Source of the DNA: CALMRE01 sp964412895
GTDB taxonomy: Bacteria; UBP6; UBA1177; JAKLFG01
Direction of reading: 5' to 3'
NCBI GenBank assembly: GCA_964412895.1
Contig: CAYPQK010000001.1
Location: 1-64,000, forward strand
DNA length: 64,000 nt
Below are positions 36,604-47,500 of the stretch, one piece after another. Under the pieces are notes generated by a model that worked only from the letters and a program-made list of their open reading frames with translations, did not search any database and had not been told where the DNA came from. The position numbers and the translations under genes are program-made. Numbering within the stretch: the stretch's first letter is position 1; every line of letters starts with the position of its first letter.

Positions 36604-37497
36604 ATGAGTCACGATCACGGCCACGACCATCACGATCACGACGAAAGCGGCAATATCGGCGTCGCCTTCTTTCTCAATCTTTCGTTCGCGCTGATAGAAG
36701 TTGTCGGCGGCCTGTTTACCAATAGCGTTGCGATACTCTCCGACGCACTGCACGATGTCGGCGACAGTTTGGCGCTCGCGCTGGCGTGGTATCTGCAGAA
36801 GGTGTCGGACAAGGGGCGCGACCGCCGGTTCACCTACGGATACCGCCGTTTTTCGCTCCTCGGGGCGCTCATCAACAGCGTCATTCTCATCATGGGATCG
36901 CTTTTCATTTTCGCGATGGCGATATCGCGCCTCATCGCTCCGCAACCTACCATCGCCCTCGGGATGCTGGCGCTGGCGGTGCTCGGGATCGTGGTCAACG
37001 GCGCGGCGGTCCTGCGGCTTAGAAAAGGTCATTCGCAGAACGCGAAGGTGGTGTCGTTGCATCTGCTGGAGGATGTGCTCGGCTGGGGGGCGGTGCTCGT
37101 CGGGGCTCTTATCATTCACTTCACCGGCTGGTTCTGGATAGATCCGCTCCTGTCGCTCGGTATCGCCGTCTATATTCTTATCAATGCCTACCACAACCTC
37201 CGTTCGGCCGCGAAGATACTCCTGCAGGGGATACCAGAGGGGCTGGATCTTGCGGCCATCGAGGCGCGACTGACGGCGGTCGCCGGGGTCGCCTCGTTCC
37301 ATGACCTGCATCTGTGGAGTCTCGACGGCGAAACAACGATCCTGACGGTCCATCTGGTGCTCGACGGCCCGGTGACGCAGGATGCCGCCTGCCGCATCAA
37401 GCGGGAAACGAGCGGCGCGATGGAGGAGCTCGGCATCGGCCACTGTACCATCGAACTCGAAGGAGCCGACGAATCCTGCGCCCGGTGCTGCCGATGA
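36604..37497 (+). CDS. Cation diffusion facilitator (CDF) metal transporter
   Basis: A 297-residue CzcD/ZitB-like exporter for Zn or Co/Cd. The N-terminus is His-rich (SHDHGHDHHDHDES); six hydrophobic segments follow; metal-site Asp/His residues are visible in AILSDALHDVGDS (TM2) and SLHLLEDVLGW (TM5). A cytoplasmic domain with VASFHDLHLWSLDG follows, and the end is Cys-rich (ESCARCCR), which may add metal binding. It starts 9 bases after the YchF-like gene and is probably cotranscribed. Confidence 0.92.
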   Translation: MSHDHGHDHHDHDESGNIGVAFFLNLSFALIEVVGGLFTNSVAILSDALHDVGDSLALALAWYLQKVSDKGRDRRFTYGYRRFSLLGALINSVILIMGSLFIFAMAISRLIAPQPTIALGMLALAVLGIVVNGAAVLRLRKGHSQNAKVVSLHLLEDVLGWGAVLVGALIIHFTGWFWIDPLLSLGIAVYILINAYHNLRSAAKILLQGIPEGLDLAAIEARLTAVAGVASFHDLHLWSLDGETTILTVHLVLDGPVTQDAACRIKRETSGAMEELGIGHCTIELEGADESCARCCR

Positions 37498-37506
37498 AAA
37501 ATCCCG

Positions 37507-37533
37507 TTGACTTTGGGACCGATTGTTTATAGC
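37507..37533 (+). promoter_or_regulatory. Promoter of the hybrid histidine kinase
   Basis: TTGACT (37507-37512), a 15-bp spacer, TATAGC (37528-37533). It lies about 33 bases before the ATG. Confidence 0.45.
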
Positions 37534-37566
37534 CTTTTTCCGGTGGGTATTGCGGGAGGGGAGAAA

Positions 37567-39474
37567 ATGCCGAACAAAGGGAAACGGACCGAGGCGCTCG
37601 TCCGGTCCAGCGCGCATCAGATGGCCCAGATACTCGACGGGCTGTACCAGTTCATCGGCCTGCTCGATACCGATGGGACGATCCGTTACCTCAACCGCGC
37701 GCCGGTCGAGGCGGCGGGCCTTTCCGAAGAGGAGCTGCTCGGCATCAAGTTCTGGGATTCGTTCTGGTGGCAGGGCGGCGACCATGAACTGCTGAAGGAG
37801 AATGTCGGCCGCGCGGCGGCGGGCGAGCTCATCCGGCGCGAGACGAAGGTCCTCACCAAACACGGTCCCATCCTCATCGAATTCGGCCTCTACCCCATCC
37901 GCGACGACACCGGGAAGGTGGTGCAGATGGTGGCCGAGGGACGCGACATCAGCGAGCGGCGGGAGGCGGAGAACGCCCTTCGCGAGAACGAACAGCTCCT
38001 GCGGCAGATCATCGATCTGGTGCCGCACTTCATCTTCGCCAAGAACCGCGACAGCCGCTTTATCCTCGTCAACAAGGCGGTCGCCGACAACTACGGCACC
38101 ACCGTCGAGGCGCTCACGGGGAAGAGCGATGTCGACTTCGGCGCTTCTCCGGCGGAGGTGGAGCATTTCCGCGCCGACGATCAGGCGGTCATCGACTCGG
38201 GGCTGCCCAAACTGATACCCGAAGAACCGATCACCGACGCGACCGGGGCGATCCATCTCCTCACGACGGTAAAGATACCGTTCAATTTCTCCGGGATGCC
38301 GGCCCTGCTGGGCGTCTCGGTCGACATCACCGAGAAGAAGAAACTCTGGGAAGAGGCGCAGAAAGGGCAGAAACTCGAATCGCTCGGCGTGCTGGCGGGC
38401 GGCATCGCGCACGACTTCAACAATCTGCTCGGCGGGATATTCGGTTTCATCGACCTTGCCCGGATGGTGTCGAAGGAGCCGCAGACGGTCCACTATCTTG
38501 AAGAGGCGCTGCAGGCGATGGGACGGGCGCGGGGACTGACCCGTCAGCTCCTCACTTTCGCCAAGGGGGGCGCCCCGATGCGGCGGACCGGCGCGCTCCA
38601 GCCGCTCATCTACGAGACGGCGCGCTTCACCCTCTCCGGTTCGAATGTCTCGTTCCGCGCCGATCTGCCCGACGATCTGCCGCTGTGCGACCACGATCCC
38701 GATCAGATCGGACAGGTGCTCAACAATATCTTTCTCAACGCCCAGCAGGCGATGCCGGCGGGCGGCGTGATACAGGTCGACGGGGCGGCGATATCGATCG
38801 GTCCCGAAGAGCACCCCGCGCTCGCTCCGGGCCGCTATATAATGCTTTCGATACGCGATCACGGGGTGGGGATCCCGCCCGAGATACTGCCGCGCATCTT
38901 CGACCCGTTCTTCACCACCAAGCAGAAGGGGAGCGGGCTCGGACTCGCCATCTCTTACTCCATCATGATGCGGCACGGCGGCGTCATACTGGCTGAATCG
39001 CATCAGGGAAAAGGGGCGACCTTTCATGTCTATCTGCCCGCTTCGGAAAGCACGGCCGCGGCGCCGGGCGGCGGCGTCGGGGTGGTCCACCGCGGGACCG
39101 GCACGGTGCTGGTCATGGACGACGAGGAGGTCATTCTCAAGATGCTCGCGCCGATGCTCGAACGGATCGGCTATACGGCGACCTGTGTGAAGGACGGCGC
39201 GGCGGCGATCATCGCTTTCAACGAAGCGCGGACGGCGGGAAGACCTTTCGCGGCGGTACTGCTCGATCTTACCGTACCGGGCGGCATGGGGGGCAGGGAG
39301 GCGGTCGGATTACTGCGGGCGATAGACAGCACGGTACCGATATTCGTCATCAGCGGTTACGCCGAGGATCCGGTCATGGCCGATCCCCGGAAGTACGGAT
39401 TCACCGACAGCATCGCGAAACCGTTCACGATGGGAGACCTCGCGCGGCTGCTGGAGCGGCACCACCACAAGTAG
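37567..39474 (+). CDS. Hybrid histidine kinase (PAS-PAS-HisKA-HATPase-receiver)
   Basis: A 635-residue cytoplasmic sensor kinase; no membrane helix is visible. Two PAS domains lie at about residues 15-140 and 145-265 (each closing with a DISERREAE- or DITEKKK-type boundary), then a HisKA domain with phospho-His about residue 281 in GGIAHDFNNLLGG, an HATPase_c with N-box NNIFLNAQQAM and G-boxes DHGVGIPPE and GSGLGLAIS, and a C-terminal receiver with phospho-Asp about residue 566 in LLDLTVPGGMGG and Lys in IAKPF. The family is the NtrY/'HDFNN' group. The ATG at 37567 has GGGAGGGGAG upstream. No separate response regulator is adjacent. Confidence 0.9.
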   Translation: MPNKGKRTEALVRSSAHQMAQILDGLYQFIGLLDTDGTIRYLNRAPVEAAGLSEEELLGIKFWDSFWWQGGDHELLKENVGRAAAGELIRRETKVLTKHGPILIEFGLYPIRDDTGKVVQMVAEGRDISERREAENALRENEQLLRQIIDLVPHFIFAKNRDSRFILVNKAVADNYGTTVEALTGKSDVDFGASPAEVEHFRADDQAVIDSGLPKLIPEEPITDATGAIHLLTTVKIPFNFSGMPALLGVSVDITEKKKLWEEAQKGQKLESLGVLAGGIAHDFNNLLGGIFGFIDLARMVSKEPQTVHYLEEALQAMGRARGLTRQLLTFAKGGAPMRRTGALQPLIYETARFTLSGSNVSFRADLPDDLPLCDHDPDQIGQVLNNIFLNAQQAMPAGGVIQVDGAAISIGPEEHPALAPGRYIMLSIRDHGVGIPPEILPRIFDPFFTTKQKGSGLGLAISYSIMMRHGGVILAESHQGKGATFHVYLPASESTAAAPGGGVGVVHRGTGTVLVMDDEEVILKMLAPMLERIGYTATCVKDGAAAIIAFNEARTAGRPFAAVLLDLTVPGGMGGREAVGLLRAIDSTVPIFVISGYAEDPVMADPRKYGFTDSIAKPFTMGDLARLLERHHHK

Positions 39475-39490
39475 CTGAAATTCTTTTCTC

Positions 39491-41092
39491 TTAGCCTTTG
39501 ACCGGTTCTTTGGGGTTGACCCATTTCCGGAGGATGATCATGCCGATGGGCGAGGTGACGGCGAGCGCCGCTATCCAGACCCACACCATCCGGTGGTTCG
39601 ATACATCGCCCACCGCCTGCACCACCTGTCCCGCCTCGTTGAGGACCGCCTTGCCGTCGGGACCGATCTTATCCTGCACCGGGACATAATTCGCGAGCAG
39701 TTGTCCCGACATGAGGGCGACCAGCGGCTGTGAGATGAACTTCGGGAGCATCGACAGGGTCATGTAGCTCGCCTCCTGTCCTTCGGGGGCGATGCGGGCG
39801 GTGTATTCCATCAGACGCGGCGACCAGATCGCCTCGCCGACGGTGAACAGGCCGACGAATATCGTCAGAGCGATGTAGATGGCCAGCTTCCCCTCGCCGA
39901 TGGCCGGGTCGAGTCCCAGCCACACCTGCCAGATGAGACGGCCGAACACCGTGTCGACCAGCGGTATGAAGAACCGTTCGGGAAGCGTCACGAGGAACAC
40001 GGCGAAGGCCGAGACGAACGAGCCGAAGGTGATCATCAGGTAGGGACTCCAAGTACGGGTCGCCCACGCGATGAGCGGTACGAAGAAGATGACGATGACC
40101 GGGTTGAGCATCCCGTAGACACTGCCCACCTTTGCCCCCTCGCCCAGCACGCGGATGCCGTATTTGGGGAAGGTGTAGTGGAAGTGGAAGAAGACATAGT
40201 TGACCCCGAGCAGTATCGTGAGGAGCAGCATGAATTTCCAGAAGGCGGGCTGTTTCATGACATCGACAAAGATGCGGTAGGCGTCGGTAAAGGCGTCGCG
40301 CACCGTTTTCCCGAGCGCCGGGAGGAAGGCCCCCTCGCTCTTTTTGGGCGGCGTTATCTCGAGCCGGCCATTGTCGTGCAGGTTGATGCCGTCGCGCAAA
40401 AGCGCGATGAATATCATCGCCGGTATCGACATGAAGAAGGCGACGAGCATGATGAAGCGGTAGGTCGACATGGTGCCCAGCAGCGGGACCACCGTGGTGC
40501 CGTATTCGCCCAGAGAGTTGCGGATGTAGTCGAACATCCAGCCGCCGACGGCGAAGCCGACATTCATCAGGGTATAGAACATCGCGAAGCCCATCGCCGA
40601 GGTGTCGGACTTGGTGTAGCGCTTGATGGCGACGGTGATGACCGGCGACAGGAAGGCGACCGACACCGCCTGCACCGCGAAACCGAAAAGAATAAGCGTG
40701 TAAATATTGGTCGAGACGGCGAAAACCAGACGCGAGGCGATGGCGAGCACCGTCCCGATGACGAGCACCCGTTTGACCCCCACCGCGTCGACGAGCGCGC
40801 CGACCCCGAACATGAGCACCGTGTAGGAGACATTCCACCCGCCGACCACCTGACTGGCGGCGATATCGGACATCCCGACATCGCTCGATAAGAAAAGGGT
40901 GAGCGTCGAAAGCATCAGCGACCACGCGACGAACTCGGTCACCTGCGAAATGGAGACGAACCATATCTCGCGCGGAGAATCCTTAAGCCCCCGGCCGTAC
41001 TGATAAATGATGAAGACCAAGTACCCGGCGGCGGCGGCCAGCACCGGATAGAGGAAATAATAGATCCAGCTGATATCGCGTTCGGGGATCAT
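39491..41092 (-). CDS. MFS/POT-like transporter
   Basis: A 533-residue membrane protein with about 12 hydrophobic segments. The pattern GWNVSYTVLMFGVGALVDAVGVKRVLVIG is the loop 2-3 motif of the major facilitator superfamily, and AMGFAMFYTLMNVGFAVGGWMFDYIR resembles the proton-dependent oligopeptide (POT) group, as does the long extra loop before the last helix. The substrate is unknown. The ATG at 41092 follows GGAG; an upstream in-frame extension is not supported. It converges on the hybrid kinase and diverges from the PqqD-like gene. Confidence 0.82.
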   Translation of the reverse strand: MIPERDISWIYYFLYPVLAAAAGYLVFIIYQYGRGLKDSPREIWFVSISQVTEFVAWSLMLSTLTLFLSSDVGMSDIAASQVVGGWNVSYTVLMFGVGALVDAVGVKRVLVIGTVLAIASRLVFAVSTNIYTLILFGFAVQAVSVAFLSPVITVAIKRYTKSDTSAMGFAMFYTLMNVGFAVGGWMFDYIRNSLGEYGTTVVPLLGTMSTYRFIMLVAFFMSIPAMIFIALLRDGINLHDNGRLEITPPKKSEGAFLPALGKTVRDAFTDAYRIFVDVMKQPAFWKFMLLLTILLGVNYVFFHFHYTFPKYGIRVLGEGAKVGSVYGMLNPVIVIFFVPLIAWATRTWSPYLMITFGSFVSAFAVFLVTLPERFFIPLVDTVFGRLIWQVWLGLDPAIGEGKLAIYIALTIFVGLFTVGEAIWSPRLMEYTARIAPEGQEASYMTLSMLPKFISQPLVALMSGQLLANYVPVQDKIGPDGKAVLNEAGQVVQAVGDVSNHRMVWVWIAALAVTSPIGMIILRKWVNPKEPVKG

Positions 41093-41123
41093 GGGACGCT
41101 CCGTGAACCGTTGATGTCGCGCG

Positions 41124-41152
41124 ATGCTAGCAGAAACGGCGGGACGAGTCAA
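41124..41152 (-). promoter_or_regulatory. Promoter of the MFS transporter
   Basis: Minus strand: TTGACT (41152-41147), a 17-bp spacer, TAGCAT (41129-41124), about 32 bases before the start. Confidence 0.5.
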
Positions 41153-41168
41153 TGCGCCCAGATTTTAT

Positions 41169-41196
41169 TTGAAAAACGGGACGCGGCGCATACAAT
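41169..41196 (+). promoter_or_regulatory. Promoter of the PqqD-like gene
   Basis: TTGAAA (41169-41174), a 16-bp spacer, TACAAT (41191-41196), 30 bases before the ATG. It is back to back with the MFS promoter. Confidence 0.65.
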
Positions 41197-41225
41197 GGGC
41201 CCCTGTTCTTGAGGGAGAGAACCGT

Positions 41226-41528
41226 ATGAACGATCATGTCTACCGGGTCCGTGAAGAGATCGCGTGGCGCAAGATGAAGGACGGGACGGTGACCATCGTT
41301 TCGCCGCTCGTCGAAAAGATCATATCCATCAACACGACGGCGGGGGTCATCTGGGAACTGCTCGACGGAAAGCGGACCGTCGCCGCGGTCATCGACAGCC
41401 TGTATGAAAAATTCAAAGGCGAAGAGGGGGTCGACCGGGCGGTGTTGGAACGCGATACCCATGAGATGTTACGCGACCTTATCGACCGTCAACTTGTCGA
41501 ACAAATTGTTGACAATTCCGGCGGGTGA
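41226..41528 (+). CDS. PqqD-family peptide-modification chaperone (RiPP recognition element)
   Basis: A 100-residue winged-helix protein of the PqqD family. YRVREEIAWRKMKDGTVTIVSP, LVEKIISINTTAGVIWELLDGKRTVAAVID and LYEKF give the typical beta-strand, helix, 'N-x-T-A-x-x-I-W-x-L-L-D-G' pattern. PqqD-like domains bind the leader of a ribosomal peptide and present it to a radical SAM or other maturase. The ATG at 41226 follows GAGGGAGAG. The nearest radical SAM gene is 8.7 kb downstream, beyond the giant gene at 41580. The promoter of that gene lies inside the 3' end of this one. Confidence 0.85.
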   Translation: MNDHVYRVREEIAWRKMKDGTVTIVSPLVEKIISINTTAGVIWELLDGKRTVAAVIDSLYEKFKGEEGVDRAVLERDTHEMLRDLIDRQLVEQIVDNSGG

Positions 41529-41537
41529 GGTTATCAT
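41510..41537 (+). promoter_or_regulatory. Promoter of the giant surface lipoprotein gene (inside the end of the PqqD-like gene)
   Basis: TTGACA (41510-41515), a 16-bp spacer, TATCAT (41532-41537), 43 bases before the ATG. The -35 box is within the last codons of the upstream gene. Confidence 0.7.
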
Positions 41538-41579
41538 CCGCAACCGGTTTCGATAGTGAACCATGAGTGGGAGTATAGC

Positions 41580-44500
41580 ATGAAGCGTATCGTTGTTGCT
41601 CTTATCTGGATTATGTTCCTGTCCCTCGTAGTAGGCGGCTGTTCCACCAAGGATCAGTGTAACGCCGACACCGACTGCAAGACGGGCTACGCCTGCGGTG
41701 ACGACAAGAAGTGTCACGAGATACAGGTGGCGCTCCTCTTCCAGGACATCGCCGACGGTCAGACCCTCACGGTCGCCGACGATCTGGACAAGAGCGACGA
41801 GGCCATCCAGATCAATGTCACCGTTGCCGCGCAGGCGACGGCCGGCTCGATAAAGGACGGCACGGCGATCACCCTCGAGGTGAAGAGTTCCGCGGCCGAG
41901 ACCTCCGACGGCGACACCGTGAACGGCACCGCCGCGACCGCGACGAAAAGCTATGCCGGGATACTCGTCAACGGCTTCGCCCGTTTTCTCAATATCCCCT
42001 TCGCGGAAGGACAGCATACCGTGACCGCCTATCTGACCCTGAGTCCCGCCATCAAGGTGACGGCGACCCTCACCGCCACCTATGAACAGACCGATACGCT
42101 GGTCATGCGCTACTATAAAGGCGGCACCACTCCGACGATGCTCGAAGGGGCGACGCTCGACGACAACGACGATCTCAACAAAGAGGCGGCGAATTTTCAG
42201 GTGAAAATGGAAGCGGTGACCACCGGGTATGCCGACGGGCAGGTGGTCGAGATATTCATCGAAGGCTACAGCATCACATGGGCGCCGGCCATCATAGAGG
42301 ACGGCGTGGCGTCGTTCCCGTCGTTCGTCGTGCCGATATGGGCCGACATCGTGATGCGGGTGAAGGTGGCCGATGTCGAGGATACGCTCGCCTTCAGCGC
42401 CGTTTCGGCGGAGTCCTGCGGCTTTGCGCTCGATATCCAGAACAACGACCGGTTCGGCATGGCCGACGATACGAGTGCCGGACTCAGCGGTCTCCAGAAG
42501 ATGCTCACCATCAGCGATGTCACCCTCTGCTCTACCGGTTCCGAGATAGAGATATACATCGACGGCGTGCCGGGCACCGACGAACCTGACGAAACGCTGA
42601 CTCTCGGCGCGGCGTCGGTCCAGCAGTCGATCACCCTGCCCGAAAGCGCGAACCAGACCGATACCCGCACCGTCACGGTGGTGATGAAGGATGACGACAG
42701 CTCGGCGACCGGCCAGATGACCGTCACCGGTCTGTTCGTCGACATCACGGCGCCGACACTGAGTGTCACTGCGCCGCTTGATAACACCACCCTTACCCCG
42801 GTCGACGACACCAATACTTCGCTGGAAGGGGTCCAGATAGCGGTCACCGGTTCGGCATCCGACTCGTTGTCGGACGAGGTCACGGTCGAGGTGCGCGACG
42901 GCACGACGCTGTTGGGCGATACGACCGGTACCGGCGACTACTCCGTGGACGATGTCTCCTTCACCGCGACCAACGAGGCGCTGACGCTCGCGGTCACCGC
43001 CCGCGACGCCATCGGCAACGAAACGGTCGTCGAGGTCCCGCTCAAGGTCTATGTGAACGATCCGGTGATAGCCTTCCAGACCATCTGCGCCCGGACCCCG
43101 GTCATGAATATGCAGCTTTCGTCGGCCGACGACGGCGACCAGCTCGCCGGCGGCGTCCAGTGCGCCGTCATCGTCCGGACCACCGACATCGAATCGGCCT
43201 CGACCGAGGTGTCGCTGAATATCAACGATGAAGATCCGATAGTCGAAACGATAGGGACCGGCGGCCTCACGCTGTTCGACATGGTCACCCTGCCCGACGG
43301 CGAGGATTCGCTCACGGCCCGGGTCATGCATCTGGGGACCGCATACCAAACCGGGATCACCGTGCAGGTCGATGCGACCCTGCCGGTGGTGACGCTCACG
43401 CTCACCCCGACGGTCGACGGCGGGTTCGCGCAGTCGGTCGACGCCGACTTCGCCTTCTCGTGCAGCGAAGCCGATTGCGAATACAGCTACCGTATCGACA
43501 GCGGAGCTTTGTCGGCCTACGCGACGACCGCCACCGCCGAATACACCGCGCTGGCCGAAGGGCTTCATACCTTCGCCGTTCAGGCCCGCGACCCGTTCGG
43601 GAATGTCGGCGATCTGACCGTCTTCAACTGGACGATCGATCACACGGCGCCCGCCGCCCCGACGGTGACCGGAGTAACGCCGACCAACGATACGACCCCC
43701 GAATGGTCGTGGAACACCCCGACCGGCACGGTCGAATTCCGTTACAGCACCGACCAGACGAACTGGACGACGACCGCCGTCACCGCCTTCACCCCGGCCC
43801 CGGCGCTCGCCGAGGGCGACCAGATACTCTATGTGCAGGGCCGTGACGCCGCCGGCAACTGGTCGGCGAGCGGATCGTTCACCATCACCATAGACACCAC
43901 CGCCCTTTCCGCCCCGGTCGTGAGCGGCACCACGCCGACCAACGACACCACCCCCAAATGGTCGTGGGACGCGATAACCGACGCGGTCGAATATCGCTAC
44001 AGTTACACCGACGGCTCCGGCTGGACGACGACCGCCGACAACTTCTTCATTCCGGTCACGGCGCTCACCGCGGGCGACCACACCCTCTTCGTTCAGGCCC
44101 GCGACGCGGCGGAGAACTGGTCCGACAGCGGCTGGTTCACCATCACCATAGACCTCACCGCTCCCGCCGCCCCGGAGGTGCTCGGCACCACGCCGACCAA
44201 CGACACCACGCCGAACTGGTCGTGGATACCGGTCGCCGACGCGGTCAACTACCGCTACAGCTACGATGAGATGACTTGGACCGAAACCGTCGATACGACC
44301 TTCACCCCGACCACGCAGCTCGCCGCGGGGACTTATACCCTTTTCGTTCAGGCGCAGGATGCCGCCGGCAACTGGTCGCTTTCGGGATCGAAGGAGGTTG
44401 TGATCGACCTGTCGACGCCCAATGCGCCGGTGGTTACCGGCGTAACGCCGACCACCGATACGACGCCGACCTGGTCATGGGGCGCGGTGACCGACGCGGT

Positions 44501-47500
44501 CGAATACCGCTACAGTTACACCGACGGCTCCGGCTGGGCGACGACGACCGCTCTTTCCTTCACGCCGTCCGCGGCGCTCGCCGAGGGCTTTGTCACGCTC
44601 TTTGTGCAGGCCCGCAACGGCGTCGGCACTTGGTCGGGCAGCGGGCTTTTCACCATCGAGATAGATATCACCGCCCCGGCGGCGCCGACGGTGACCGGCA
44701 TAACGCCCACCAGCAACACCCAGCCGACTTGGTCGTGGGACACCCCGACCGACGCGGTCGAGTTCCGTTACAGCTACGACGAATCTTCGTGGACCGTTAC
44801 GACGGCCAATTCTTTTACCCCGGGCAGTGCGCTGATCGACGACGCCTATACCCTTTATGTCCAAGCCCGCGACGCGGTCGGCAATTGGTCGACGAGCGGA
44901 TCGTTCGAGATCGTGGTGGACACCGAGGCGCCGGTCGCGCCGACGGTGACCGGTACCACGCCGACCAACGACACGACGCCAACTTGGTCGTGGAATACCC
45001 CGGTCGGCGCGGTCAACTTCCGCTACAGCTACACCGATGGATCGGGCTGGACCGAAACAACCGGCACCAGCTACACCGCCGCCCCGGCCCTTACCGCCGG
45101 TACCTACACGCTCTATGTGCAGGCCGCCGACGCTACCGGTAACTGGTCGACGAGCGGCAGTTTCGCCATCACGATAGACACCACCGCGCCGACGCTGGTT
45201 ATCGGTGCGCCGTCGGCGACCGTTGCGAAGAACGGGACCGATGTGACCTATACCGTCACTTACTCCGGCGCCGACACCGTGACGCTGGCGAACGGCAACA
45301 TCACGCTCAACGCGACCGGCGGCGCCTCGGGCTCCGTCGCAGTGACCGGCACCGGCACGGTGACCCGCACCGTGACGATATCGAACCTGACCGGGAACGG
45401 CACGCTCGGCATCAGCATCGCGGCCGGAACGGCGAGCGACACGGCGGGGAACACCGCCCTCGCGGCCGGTCCGTCGGCCACCTTCACGGTCGATAACACC
45501 GCGCCGACCGTGGTCATCGATCCGGTCAATGCCTGCACCCGCCGGACGACCGGCACGATCTCGTTCACCGTGACCGGCGCGACCACCACCACCTGCCGGT
45601 TCGACACCCCCGCCGGGCTCGGCACACCGGGCGCCTGCGGCGGCTCCTACGGATATACCCTCGTCGATGGCGACGGCACCTATACCCTCACCGTCACGGC
45701 GACCGACGATGCCGGCAACAGCGGCTCGGACGATGCCTTCTTCTCGCTCAACACCACCACGCCGACCGTCCAGTGGTTCCTGCCGGCCAGCGGCACCAGC
45801 TACAAGGCCGGTTCTGCGGTGCCGAGTTTCGTCTACCGCACCAAGAACCTCGAGGCGGGCGAAATGGTCGAGATCATAGATGCTGACACCGGACTTGCCT
45901 TGGCCAGCGGGATCACCGCCGGATCGCTCTGCAACGCGACCGAGGATGTCTCGATACCGCTCGATCTGCCCGACAAGTGCGGCACCTACAAACTCTACGC
46001 CAAGGTCAACGACGGCGTCGACTCCGTTGATCGCTACACCGATAATCTTACGGCACTTCCGGCGACCCAGCGTACCTACACCTTCGACCGCGACGAGCCG
46101 GTCATCTCCTCCTTCGTGGTGAATAACGACGCCGACAGCAACAATGTCCTCATCTCGACCGAGGATGCCGACGGCATCGCGGGCAACGGGATGCAGGCCG
46201 ATATCACCATCACGGTACAGGACGCCATCGACATCGGCCGCACCGTGACGCTCCGCAACAAGACGACCGGCAACACCTACACCGCGACGGTCGTGGGCGA
46301 TAAAACCGCCACCTTCACCGGCATCACGATACCGGAAGGGATCAACTCCTTCGGCGCGACGCTGGTCGACTGCGGCGGCAACACCTCCGCCGAGAGCGCG
46401 AAGACCATCACCGTCGATACCACCCCGCCGAGCGTCCTGTTCCAAGGCCCGACCGGCGTGACGCCGGGCCATCCGCTCTGGCTCACCTCGCGCGATGGCA
46501 CCGTGGTCGGCGACGAACTGATCGGACAGGAGCTGAAGTTCAAGATAACGGGCGACTGGGATAACGCCACCCCGGTGGTCAAGCATTTCGTGTACGACTA
46601 TGCCGATGCGCCCGTGGGTGCGGCCCATACCTATACCCTCGGCGAAATGGACATCGTCGGCACCGAGGTGAGCATCGACCTCGACGGCTCGGACGATCCC
46701 GCCGCGCCGCTCGCCTACAACAAACACAAGTTCGAGATCACCGTCGAGGACGCGAACGGCAACATCCGCGTCGCCTCGCGCACCTACGAGGGCGACCCCA
46801 AGATCCCGAACGCCGTCATTTCCTATCCGACCGACGAACTGGTACTCGATGTCACAAAAGATGAGGACGCGGTCGCGTCGGGCGTCCAGTTCACGCTGCA
46901 CCTCGATCTGACCAAGCTCGCCACCCCGACCGGCACCGACTCGACCATCGATATCCTCGCGATACCGATAACGGCGCTCGGCGGCACCGAGGATGGTACC
47001 CGCAGCCGCAAATCGTGGAACGGTTTCATCGCCGACACCGACGGCGCCGCTCAGACCTTCCCGAACGACGGCACCTTCCTGCGGCTCGGTGACGGCTTCT
47101 GGCGCCTGACGGTCAAGGTGACCGACGACCACCAGAATGTCTACGACACCGCTCTCCTGCCGGTCGCTCAACAGATCGATGTCGATGTGGTGACCGATGT
47201 TGCCTCTTCGTCGCTCTATCTCAGTAACGATAAACTCATCAACGGTACCCAGACCGCCCCGACATGGCTCAACAGCAACGACGGCGGTCCCACCTACGAT
47301 CTGTATGTCGAGACCGATTCCCCGAACGGCACGAACAACGCCTGCATAAATGTCAACGCCGGAGGCGACATCTGCGCTGATGTGGACGCCGGCCGTGCCG
47401 AATTCACCGCGGTGGCGCTCACCACCGGCGGGGTCGAGAACACCATCGTGTTGACGGTCAACAACGGCGTTGCGGTCGCGACCGACACCTACTATGTCCG

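Noticed and set aside
35503..39090. Long open frame on the minus strand (over 1,100 codons) opposite the YchF-like, CDF and hybrid kinase genes
   Set aside because: It lies antisense to three genes with clear family motifs, is Arg/Asp-rich without domain similarity, and reflects lack of stops in GC-rich third positions.
43650..45180. Repeat block considered as a CRISPR-like array
   Set aside because: Units are ~258 bp, in frame and protein-coding; no short spacers.
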